From: Streptosporangiaceae bacterium | GTDB taxonomy: Bacteria > Actinomycetota > Actinomycetes > Streptosporangiales > Streptosporangiaceae | DNA: 17,720 bases | NCBI GenBank assembly: GCA_030045175.1 | Contig: JASIBM010000512.1 | Coordinates: forward strand, 1 to 17,720 | Direction of reading: 5' to 3' | In this document: in pieces, positions 9,452 to 15,117 of the stretch | How positions within the stretch are numbered: the stretch's first letter is position 1 | How the letters are laid out: every line of letters starts with the position of its first letter | Made by a program: the position numbers and the translations under genes | The notes under the pieces: model-generated | Databases searched by the model: none | Told to the model about the DNA's origin: nothing | What the model saw: the letters and a program-made list of their open reading frames with translations, nothing else

Positions 9452-9494
9452 GCCGCGTTGTCCGATAGTGATCGGGCCGCGTTCCGATAGTGAT
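9452..9494 (+). repeat. Imperfect direct repeat upstream of the Fur-family gene, possible operator
   Basis: GCCGCGTT(GT)CCGATAGTGAT occurs at 9452-9472 and, without the GT, at 9476-9494. The two CCGATAGTGAT cores (9462, 9484) start 22 bp apart, about two helical turns, so two proteins would bind the same DNA face. The first core is also part of an inverted repeat, CCGAT-AGTG-ATCGG (9462-9475). Its position between a terminator and the regulator's promoter suggests a regulatory role, perhaps control of the regulator itself. It does not resemble the boxes found before the methyltransferase, nicT and def genes. Confidence 0.5.
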
Positions 9495-9538
9495 GCTGCC
9501 GCTGGTTCACGGTCGCGAGGGCGGCGGCGTCAGGCGGA

Positions 9539-9544
9539 TATGCT
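9539..9544 (+). promoter_or_regulatory. -10 element of the Fur-family gene, leaderless arrangement
   Basis: TATGCT fits TANNNT and ends exactly 6 bp before GTG 9551, so transcription should begin at the start codon. There is no ribosome site upstream, which agrees. A clear -35 is not visible. Confidence 0.6.
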
Positions 9545-9550
9545 CTGGCT

Positions 9551-10012
9551 GTGAGGACGCAAGAAGAACCCGGCGTGTTGCCGCCGGAGAGCAGCTTCGC
9601 GACCATTGACGATGTGCTGGCGGGGATGCGGCAGCGTGGTGGCCGGGCTACGCCTGCCCGGCGGCTGCTCCTGGGCGTCCTCTTCCGGGACCGTCAGCAC
9701 CGCAGCGCCGAAGATCTGGCCGGAGAGGTTCAGGCTCTGGCGCCGGACGTGAACATCAGCACGATCTACCGCAACCTTGAGGAGTTCGTCAGGCTCGGCG
9801 TAGTCGACAGGGTGTATTTCGGCGGCGGCCCAGCTACGTACCACCTCTCCTCCGGCCGCCACGGTCACCTGGTCTGCGATAGCTGCGGCGGGGTTACCGA
9901 GGTGCCAGATGAGGTGTTCGTGGAATTGGCCGATGCCCTGGCGGTGCGGTACGGCTTCATCGCGGACCGGCACCAGTTCGCTGTGGCCGGGCTGTGCGCG
10001 GACTGCCGTTGA
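9551..10012 (+). CDS. Fur-family metalloregulator, probably Nur-like (nickel)
   Basis: The 153-residue protein has the Fur winged helix (TPARRLLLGVLF near 34-45, recognition helix ISTIYRNLEEF 69-79), then a dimerisation domain with CDSCG (Cys109, Cys112) and CADC (Cys149, Cys152), the structural zinc site. His98, His104 and His106 in YHLSSGRHGHLVC are candidates for the sensory metal site. Fur, Zur and Nur cannot be separated by motifs alone. The stretch GGGPATYHL...HLVC followed by YGFIADRHQFAVAGLC resembles Streptomyces Nur as I remember it more than Zur. A NicT permease gene lies 1.8 kb downstream and Nur-type boxes precede three nearby genes, so I favour Nur. It would act as a repressor bound to its metal. 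The start GTG 9551 is set by the leaderless promoter pattern. Confidence 0.88.
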   Translation: MRTQEEPGVLPPESSFATIDDVLAGMRQRGGRATPARRLLLGVLFRDRQHRSAEDLAGEVQALAPDVNISTIYRNLEEFVRLGVVDRVYFGGGPATYHLSSGRHGHLVCDSCGGVTEVPDEVFVELADALAVRYGFIADRHQFAVAGLCADCR

Positions 10013-10087
10013 TCCGGTCGCTTGGCCGGCGGCCTTCAGGCAGCGTGACGCCTGATCGATGTGATTGAGTTCACCGGATCCTTGCTA

Positions 10088-10104
10088 TTGCGAGTATCTT
10101 GCAG
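10088..10104 (+). promoter_or_regulatory. Nur-type box upstream of the methyltransferase gene
   Basis: TTGCGAGTATCTTGCAG fits TTGC-N9-GCAG, close to the Streptomyces Nur box tTGCaa-N5-ttGCAA. Its right half (TTGCAG, 10099-10104) is also the best -35 candidate, so a bound repressor would block RNA polymerase. The same 17-bp pattern occurs before nicT and def. Confidence 0.6.
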
Positions 10105-10128
10105 ATGGTTGCCTGCTTCCGTTAGCGT
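10099..10128 (+). promoter_or_regulatory. Promoter of the methyltransferase gene
   Basis: TTGCAG (10099-10104), an 18-bp spacer, and TAGCGT (10123-10128). The -10 ends 8 bp before ATG 10137, predicting a leaderless or nearly leaderless message; no ribosome site is present. The context TTAGCGTG is repeated exactly at the nicT promoter. Confidence 0.6.
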
Positions 10129-10136
10129 GACGTGAC

Positions 10137-10922
10137 ATGGCGGAACGCGGGGAGATCAGCACTGCTCAGAACGCTCAGGTCGATGTCACTAGCGAGATCC
10201 GGAGCTTCTGGGACACGGACGCGGCGACCTATGACGACTCGCCGTCCCACTATCCGCGGCGCCCGCAAGAGCAGGCGGCCTGGGCCGCCGCGCTCCGGCG
10301 GCTGTTGCCCCCGCCGCCGGCGCGGGTGCTTGATGTCGGGGCCGGCACGGGTTTCCTGTCGTTGCTGCTGGCAGGCCAGGGCTATCAGGTAACGGCACTG
10401 GACCTGGCTCCTGCGATGCTGGCCCGGCTGCGGGCCAAGGCGGCCGACCGCAAGCTGGACGTCGAGACCGTGGAGGGCGATGCCCTTCATCCGCCGGCCG
10501 GCGAGTTCAGGGCCGTGGTGGAACGGCACCTGACCTGGACCCTGCCAGACCCGGCCGCGGCGCTGACGACCTGGCACGCTGCCGCCCCGCAGGGCAGGCT
10601 AGTCCTCATCGAGGGAAGCTGGAGCAGCCGCGGCTCCTCTCCCGGCGACCTGCTGCGCATGCACGCGCGGCGGATAGCCAGCCAGATCCGCGGGGCCGAG
10701 CCGGGTCATCATGGTCATTACAGTGAGCGGATGAATGCCGCCCTGCCCTATCGAGGCGGCATAACCCCTGGTGAGGCGGTTGCCCTGGTGCAGGCCAGTC
10801 CCTGGGGCCCGGCCAGGATCGAGCGGCTCCGCGACGTCGAGTGGGCGCTGACCGAGGGTCGGGGGCAGCTAGACGCGCTCTTGGGCACCCATCCCAGATG
10901 GGCTGTCATCGCCGGCGATTGA
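10137..10922 (+). CDS. Class I SAM-dependent methyltransferase
   Basis: The 261-residue product has motif I VLDVGAGTG at 64-72, followed by a strand ending in an acidic residue (VTALDL, Asp89) that binds the ribose of S-adenosylmethionine, and GDAL near 115-118 as the adenine-loop acidic motif. The N-terminal FWDTDAATYDDSPSHYP is typical of Methyltransf_11/25 small-molecule methyltransferases. A His-containing cap region, GAEPGHHGHYSERM (around 195-208), follows the Rossmann part. The substrate is unknown. The promoter contains a Nur-type box, so expression may respond to nickel; no family knowledge explains this. Start ATG 10137 is supported by the -10 placed 8 bp upstream. Confidence 0.88.
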   Translation: MAERGEISTAQNAQVDVTSEIRSFWDTDAATYDDSPSHYPRRPQEQAAWAAALRRLLPPPPARVLDVGAGTGFLSLLLAGQGYQVTALDLAPAMLARLRAKAADRKLDVETVEGDALHPPAGEFRAVVERHLTWTLPDPAAALTTWHAAAPQGRLVLIEGSWSSRGSSPGDLLRMHARRIASQIRGAEPGHHGHYSERMNAALPYRGGITPGEAVALVQASPWGPARIERLRDVEWALTEGRGQLDALLGTHPRWAVIAGD

Positions 10923-10981
10923 CCTGGTCAGCTGGCCGCCGGCAAATGGCCGTGGTTCAAGCGGGCAGGACGTTCCTTTGC

Positions 10982-10987
10982 TAGCCT
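10982..10987 (+). promoter_or_regulatory. -10 element of the unknown gene at 10994, leaderless arrangement
   Basis: TAGCCT fits TANNNT and ends 6 bp before GTG 10994. No ribosome site precedes that codon, and no clear -35 is seen. Confidence 0.5.
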
Positions 10988-10993
10988 CGTACG

Positions 10994-11671
10994 GTGTCGC
11001 GAAGACTTCGCATCTGCAAGCCACGCGCAGCGGGCTCCGGTCCGGCTGGCGGCCCTGGGCGCACGGTGCTGATCGAGGTCTTCTGGCTGCGCTGCCATCC
11101 GGATCGTGGCCTTTCCTACCGGCGGGTGGCCGAGTACCTGGCGCTGGGCGAGGCTCCGGACGTCACGGCCGGGCGGATCGCGGGGGCGCTGCCCGGACCG
11201 GACGGCGGGCCGGTGATGATGCACTCGACGAGCTGGCGGCACCTGGACGACGGCACGATCGTGCTGACCTATGCGGTCGCGCCCGACCCGGAGCCTTGGC
11301 TGCCTTCGGTCCGGGTCACCAGGCCGGAGGTCGCGCGCAGCGCCAGCCCGGTACGGCCGGCCCCGCCCCGGATCGGGCACGAGCATGTCGCCGCCCACGC
11401 CGCGCAGCACCTGGCGTTCCTGGCCGGCACGGATCCCATGGTCGGCGACCTGCTCGCGCAGGTGCCTGACTTCGGCCAGGCGCTGACGGCGCTGCCACGC
11501 GCGCCCTCGGGCCAGCTGTCCTTAACGGCTACCGCGCGAGAGCGGCCCCCGCGCAGCCGGTACAGTCGGGGCTTTGCCAGCTTCCCGCCTCAAGCCAGGA
11601 ACCGGTCGGTGCGCCGTTCGGCCATGCTGGCCAGGTCGGCGGCGGCGATGGCCAGGAAGTCCAGGACGTAG
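10994..11671 (+). CDS. Unrecognised protein, 225 codons, C-terminal tail probably not original
   Basis: I do not recognise a family. Start GTG 10994 is supported by the -10 at 10982-10987; GTG 11066 (VLIEVFWLRCHP) is an internal alternative. Residues 24-100 look like a folded domain (IEVFWLRCHPDRGLSYRRVAEYLAL, then MMHSTSWRHLDDGTIVLTYAV). A helical segment around 125-165 contains HEHVAAHAAQHLAFLAGTDP. The frame past about residue 175 turns into Arg/Ser/Pro-rich sequence, and the last ~27 codons run antisense through a histidine ammonia-lyase relic (11590-11727). The natural C-terminus was therefore probably lost or extended by a rearrangement. The gene may be damaged but functional. It is followed by nicT, which has its own promoter. 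Confidence 0.55.
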   Translation: MSRRLRICKPRAAGSGPAGGPGRTVLIEVFWLRCHPDRGLSYRRVAEYLALGEAPDVTAGRIAGALPGPDGGPVMMHSTSWRHLDDGTIVLTYAVAPDPEPWLPSVRVTRPEVARSASPVRPAPPRIGHEHVAAHAAQHLAFLAGTDPMVGDLLAQVPDFGQALTALPRAPSGQLSLTATARERPPRSRYSRGFASFPPQARNRSVRRSAMLARSAAAMARKSRT

Positions 11672-11727
11672 GCCAGCGGGGCGCCATGGAAGTTGCCGCT
11701 GGACTCCACCCGCCCGTGCATGTCCTC
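11590..11727 (-). pseudogene. Histidine ammonia-lyase (HutH-type) fragment
   Basis: On the minus strand, reading down from about 11727, the translation includes GRVESSGNFHGAPLAYVLDF and, directly after, LAIAAADLASMAERRTDRFLA, then TGA at 11592-11590. This is the conserved SGNFHG...ERRTDR segment of histidine/aromatic amino acid ammonia-lyases, which lies well inside a ~500-residue protein. The MIO-forming Ala-Ser-Gly region and the C-terminal third are absent, and upstream sequence does not continue the match. It is a relic of about 45 codons with no function of its own, wedged between the unknown gene and the nicT promoter. Confidence 0.8.
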
Positions 11728-11770
11728 GCGGCGCCGCTGTCCCATGACAGTAGTTGCGTCTACCAGGTAC

Positions 11771-11787
11771 TTGCAACATGTTCGCAG
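11771..11787 (+). promoter_or_regulatory. Nur-type box at the nicT promoter
   Basis: TTGCAACATGTTCGCAG fits the Nur box TTGCAA-N5-TTGCAA with a perfect left half and TCGCAG on the right. An additional GTTGC at 11753-11757 could pair with GCAAC at 11773-11777. The box covers the -35 element. Its place before a nickel permease gene is what is known for Nur targets in Streptomyces. Confidence 0.68.
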
Positions 11788-11800
11788 ACTGAGTTAGCGT
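11771..11800 (+). promoter_or_regulatory. nicT promoter
   Basis: TTGCAA (11771-11776), an 18-bp spacer, and TAGCGT (11795-11800). The start point would be near 11806, giving a leader of about 40 nt with the GGAGG ribosome site at 11834-11838. Confidence 0.6.
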
Positions 11801-11845
11801 GCCGGAAAGGCAGCATTCGTGCCGTGCCGACCCGGAGGATGCCTC

Positions 11846-13024
11846 ATGTCCGCTGTCACCGCCGCCCGCGATCCCGGCCTGGGGACGATGGTCCGCGAGT
11901 CGTTCGCCGCGATGACGCCTGTCGAGCGTCGTCGCACGCTGGGCATGTACGGGTCGATCCTGATCCTGCACGCGATCGGGTTTGCCCTGTTCATCATGAT
12001 CGTGCTGCCTGCGCATTACCGGTTCTTCGGCATCGGGCTGAGCGTGACGGCCTACACCCTGGGGCTGCGCCACGCGTTCGACGCCGACCACATCTCCGCG
12101 ATCGACAACACCACCCGCAAGGCGATGAACCAGCGGCAGGGCACCGACAGGCCCAGGCCGCTCGCCTTCGGCTACTTCTTCTCCCTCGGCCACTCCACGA
12201 TCGTGATCGCCATCGGGGTCGGGCTCATCATCGCCGCGAAGACCGTGCTCCCGGCGGTCACCCACTCCAACTCCTCGCTTGAATCCTTCGGCGGCACCTT
12301 CGGCACGATCGTGTCCGCCGCGTTCTTGTTCCTCATCGCTTTGCTCAACCTGGTGATCCTGGGCGGCATCGTGCGCGTGTTCAGGGCGATGCGGCGCGGC
12401 GAGTACGACGAGGCCCAGCTAGAGCAGCAACTGGAGAAGCGCGGGTTCTTCTACCGGTTCTTCGGCCGGTGGATGAACGCCATCGAGAAGGAATGGCAGA
12501 TGTACCCGGTCGGGGTCGTGTTCGGCATGGGCTTCGACACCGCGACCGAGGTCGCCCTGCTGACCGCCGTCGCGCTGGCCGCCGGAGAGCACATCCCCTG
12601 GCTGGCAATCATCGCCCTGCCGATCTTGTTCACCGCCGGCATGTCCCTGATGGACACTTCCGACGGCGTGTTCATGAACGTCGCCTACGGCTGGGCGTTC
12701 TTCAACCCCGTCCGCAAGGTCTACTACAACCTCGCCATCACCGGCCTGTCCATCGCCATCTGCGTCTTCATCGGTGGCATCGAGACCCTCAGCCTCGTGC
12801 CCCAGGACTTCCCCCGCAGCTTCAGCCAGACCAGAGGGTTCTGGGGATTCATGTACAACTTCGACATCAACAAGGCCGGGTTCGTCATCGTCGGCCTGTT
12901 CATCGTCACCTGGGCCGCCGCCATCTTGATCTGGCGCTACGGCCACATCGAAGAACGCTGGACCGCCCGCCTCCAGGCCGCCACCGCAGACGAGCCAGGC
13001 AGCCAGCTCACGGCAGAGCCCTGA
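11846..13024 (+). CDS. nicT: NicT-family nickel/cobalt permease (HoxN/HupN/NixA type)
   Basis: Start ATG 11846 follows GGAGG (11834-11838) by 7 bp; the frame is open upstream to a GTG at 11819 without a ribosome site. The 392-residue membrane protein has about eight spans. It carries the defining signature RHAFDADHISAIDNTTRK (75-92), whose His and Asp residues (H-x4-DH) bind the metal, and GYFFSLGHSTIV (109-120). Further conserved blocks GMGFDTATEVALL and GMSLMDTSDGVFM lie in the C-terminal half. The family takes up Ni2+ and/or Co2+ at high affinity; selectivity cannot be read here. Its promoter holds a Nur-type box and a Fur-family regulator gene lies 1.8 kb upstream, so repression by nickel is likely. 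Nickel enzymes such as urease, NiSOD or hydrogenase are not in the window. Confidence 0.95.
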   Translation: MSAVTAARDPGLGTMVRESFAAMTPVERRRTLGMYGSILILHAIGFALFIMIVLPAHYRFFGIGLSVTAYTLGLRHAFDADHISAIDNTTRKAMNQRQGTDRPRPLAFGYFFSLGHSTIVIAIGVGLIIAAKTVLPAVTHSNSSLESFGGTFGTIVSAAFLFLIALLNLVILGGIVRVFRAMRRGEYDEAQLEQQLEKRGFFYRFFGRWMNAIEKEWQMYPVGVVFGMGFDTATEVALLTAVALAAGEHIPWLAIIALPILFTAGMSLMDTSDGVFMNVAYGWAFFNPVRKVYYNLAITGLSIAICVFIGGIETLSLVPQDFPRSFSQTRGFWGFMYNFDINKAGFVIVGLFIVTWAAAILIWRYGHIEERWTARLQAATADEPGSQLTAEP

Positions 13025-13034
13025 CCACTGCCCA

Positions 13035-13112
13035 GTCGCCCGTGCCGTAACGCTTGAGCAGGGTGTAGATCCAGGACCGGGCGACCTCGTAGCTACGGGC
13101 TACGTCGGCAGC
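13035..13112 (-). pseudogene. Transposase helix-turn-helix fragment (IS481-like)
   Basis: Minus-strand translation gives ADVARSYEVARSWIYTLLKR followed by YGTGD, matching the N-terminal helix-turn-helix of IS481-type transposases (VAxxYGVSRxWVYxLLxRYxxxG). The frame then meets the nicT end with no DDE domain. It is a relic of about 26 codons between convergent nicT and def, and def terminates inside it in another frame. Confidence 0.6.
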
Positions 13113-13665
13113 GGGCGGTTCTCGACGGTGACGGCGGTGAGTAAGTGGCGTTGAGGCCAGCTGCCGCGAGGATGGCGGTCCGCTCGGCGGCAGGCAGCTT
13201 GTCGACGTACACGATGCCGTCAAGGTGGTCGGTCTCATGCTGCAGGCAGCGGGCCAGGACGCCGCTGCCTGCGATCGCGACGGGGTGCCCGTACCTGTCG
13301 GTTCCGGTAACCGTGGCCAGGCCCGGCCTGGCGAGGTTGGCGTGCTGCCCGGGTACCGACAGGCAGCCTTCGGGCTCGGTGACCGAGGCTGCCAGCGCCG
13401 CCGGTATGCGCAGGATTGGGTTGACCACATGGCCGACCTGATGATCCCCTGTGGCGTCGGGACAGTCGTACACGAAGACCCGCAGGCCGACGCCGATCTG
13501 GTTGGCGGCCAGGCCTACGCCCTCGGACGCGTACATGCTGGCGAACAAGTCGCGTACCAGGGCTGCGAGTGACTCGTCAAACTCGGTTACGGGTGCGCAT
13601 GGCTGGTGCAGAACGTTGTGGCCGTAGCACGTGATCGGGTGGGCCACGCCCTCTGCAAGACTCAC
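13093..13665 (-). CDS. def: Peptide deformylase
   Basis: All three deformylase motifs are intact: GVGLAANQIG (49-58), EGCLSVPG (99-106, metal ligand Cys101) and QHETDHLDG (142-150, ligands His143 and His147, catalytic Glu144). The enzyme removes the formyl group from the N-terminal methionine of new proteins and uses Fe2+ in vivo; the nickel form is active and more stable. Start is GTG 13665, 8 bp after a perfect TATAAT, with no ribosome site (leaderless). The core ends near residue 173; the last ~17 residues (SPPSPSRTARCRRSP region) read into the transposase relic, so the natural tail was replaced. It has its own promoter with a Nur-type box and is not linked to fmt. This may be a secondary, metal-regulated deformylase. 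Confidence 0.95.
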   Translation of the reverse strand: MSLAEGVAHPITCYGHNVLHQPCAPVTEFDESLAALVRDLFASMYASEGVGLAANQIGVGLRVFVYDCPDATGDHQVGHVVNPILRIPAALAASVTEPEGCLSVPGQHANLARPGLATVTGTDRYGHPVAIAGSGVLARCLQHETDHLDGIVYVDKLPAAERTAILAAAGLNATYSPPSPSRTARCRRSP

Positions 13666-13667
13666 GG

Positions 13668-13684
13668 CTGCGAATTATACGCAA
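13668..13684 (-). promoter_or_regulatory. Nur-type box over the def -10 element
   Basis: On the minus strand, TTGCGTATAATTCGCAG fits TTGC-N9-GCAG. It covers the TATAAT -10 and most of the start-site region, a classic repressor position. Its right half TTCGCAG is identical to that of the nicT box. Extra half-site-like copies (TTCGCAG, TTGCAG) lie just upstream on the same strand. Confidence 0.55.
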
Positions 13685-13702
13685 CTGCAATGACACTGCG
13701 AA
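13674..13702 (-). promoter_or_regulatory. def promoter with consensus -10
   Basis: On the minus strand, TTCGCA (complement of 13697-13702), a 17-bp spacer, and TATAAT (complement of 13674-13679). The -10 is a perfect sigma-70/HrdB-type consensus and the -35 matches TTGACA at four of six positions. The GTG start lies 8 bp downstream of the -10. Confidence 0.75.
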
Positions 13703-13707
13703 TTTAG

Positions 13708-15021
13708 TCACCCGGCGGAGTTTGCCGTCAGCAGCGCAGCCGACCGCAGGAGCCGGCCAGCGGCAATGACCAACTCCAGGTCGGCTGACCCGATCCCGGT
13801 GGTCAGCGGGTCAGCTGTCCAGACGGCGATATCGGCGATCTTGCCTGGCTCGATGCTGCCGATCTGGTCGGCCAGCCCCAGAGCGTGAGCGGCGCTGACT
13901 GTCGCCGCCGCCAGCGTCTCGCGCGCCGACAGCCCGCAGGCACGCAGCAAGCCGAGCTCGCGATGCAGGGCGTAACCCGGCAACAAGTCACCTAGGCCCG
14001 CGCCATCGGTACCGGCCACGATCATCACGCCGGCCTGCGCGCACCGGGCAACAAACTCCCGCCGCCTGGCCAGCATGCCGACCGCGGCGCTGGCGAGCTC
14101 GTCCGGAACCGCGTGCTGGGACGGCGCCTGGTAGGCGGCCCACTTACGGTAGGTATCCGTCGGCAGCCGGGCGTTGTCCGGGTGGTCACGCTGGGCGGCC
14201 ACGCCGGCGCCGAAGACCACCTCGTCGATCAGCAGCGTCGGATCCAGGGTCACCTCATAGTCGGCTAGCACTGTGATCAGGTTCCGCGCCCAGGCAGCAT
14301 CCAGGTCGATCAGCTGCCAGAGTCGCGGCTCGCGCTCACCGATCGGCAGCACATCCAGCTCCCGCGCCTGGCCGGCCGGCAGGAAATCCAGCCCGGTGAT
14401 GCGGATGTGCTCCAGGCCGGTCATGCCCATCTCGACTGCGCGGCGCATGCTCAGGCAACGCGGAACGTGGCCGATAACCGGCAGGCCAGCCTCGCCAGCC
14501 ACCGCGATGATCGCGGCCAGCACGTCCTCGGTGATCCCGTTGTAAACCTTGATGCAGTCCATGCCCTGCGCGGCCAGGTGCGCGACGGCGGCCCGGCCGC
14601 GCTCTGGCGTATCCGCCAGAATGCGCCAGCTGACGCCAACCGGCGGGTTCCCGTCCAGTATCTCGCCGGAGACCAGGATGCGCGGGCCCAGGCGACGGCC
14701 GTCGCGGACCGACTCGCGCAGCAGCCGCTGCTCGGCGGCGTGCCCGCCAGGGTCACGCACCGTCGTCACGCCGCACGCCAGGAAGAACTCCAGCGGAATG
14801 TCATCCGACAGCGGGGTCAGATGGCAGTGCATGTCGATCAGGCCCGGAGTTACCCACCGGCCTGAGATATCGCAGCTGACCGCGCCCGGCGGAACAGCCA
14901 CGGCTGGGCGCGGGCCGACCGCGGTGACTCGGTCGCCGCTCACCAGCACGACCTGGTCCCGGCGATAGTCGCCGGTACCCGCGTCAATGACCGTGCCGCC
15001 CGTCAGGGCCAGTACGTCCAT
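13708..15021 (-). CDS. Amidohydrolase-superfamily metal-dependent hydrolase
   Basis: The product (437 residues from ATG 15021) starts with the usual beta-sandwich strand MDVLALTGGTVIDAGTGD and ends with SIEPGKIADIAVWTADPL, both standard in imidazolonepropionase/prolidase-like amidohydrolases. Catalytic-site motifs are present: DMHCHL (His65, His67), CIKVYNG (Lys158, probably the carboxylated bridging lysine), IGHVP (His185), LEHI (His205) and GTDGAG (Asp339). A binuclear metal centre is likely. It should cleave an amide, dipeptide or lactam; substrate unknown. GTG 15036 is an in-frame alternative start; neither has a good ribosome site, and I prefer ATG 15021 because family members start right at this strand. 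It lies downstream of the P450 on the same strand, separated by about 96 bp that contain a perfect palindrome. Confidence 0.88.
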   Translation of the reverse strand: MDVLALTGGTVIDAGTGDYRRDQVVLVSGDRVTAVGPRPAVAVPPGAVSCDISGRWVTPGLIDMHCHLTPLSDDIPLEFFLACGVTTVRDPGGHAAEQRLLRESVRDGRRLGPRILVSGEILDGNPPVGVSWRILADTPERGRAAVAHLAAQGMDCIKVYNGITEDVLAAIIAVAGEAGLPVIGHVPRCLSMRRAVEMGMTGLEHIRITGLDFLPAGQARELDVLPIGEREPRLWQLIDLDAAWARNLITVLADYEVTLDPTLLIDEVVFGAGVAAQRDHPDNARLPTDTYRKWAAYQAPSQHAVPDELASAAVGMLARRREFVARCAQAGVMIVAGTDGAGLGDLLPGYALHRELGLLRACGLSARETLAAATVSAAHALGLADQIGSIEPGKIADIAVWTADPLTTGIGSADLELVIAAGRLLRSAALLTANSAG

Positions 15022-15041
15022 TCGTCCCGTCCGCACCTAGC

Positions 15042-15059
15042 CATATCGCAAGCGATATG
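15042..15059. promoter_or_regulatory. Perfect 18-bp palindrome, probable operator of the amidohydrolase gene
   Basis: CATATCGC-AA-GCGATATG: two exact 8-bp arms with a 2-bp centre, in AT-rich sequence 21 bp upstream of the amidohydrolase start. The tight spacing and symmetry suggest a binding site for a dimeric repressor (TetR or GntR type) rather than an RNA hairpin. No such regulator gene lies in the window. Confidence 0.6.
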
Positions 15060-15117
15060 CAGATACTACTCTCTGGCATCTGAACTAGAGCGGCAGGATC
15101 GCGCCTGCCACGGCCTG

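Noticed and set aside
9462..9475. CCGAT-AGTG-ATCGG considered as a Zur or Fur box
   Set aside because: It lacks the TGAAAATCATTTTCA-type core of actinobacterial Zur/Fur sites; kept only as an unassigned repeat.
11522..12265. 247-codon minus-strand frame overlapping nicT
   Set aside because: Low-complexity shadow of nicT; the real minus-strand signal here (HutH relic) is in a different frame.
13008..13430. 140-codon minus-strand frame overlapping def
   Set aside because: Mostly a shadow of def; only its last part is meaningful, and that is recorded as a transposase relic.
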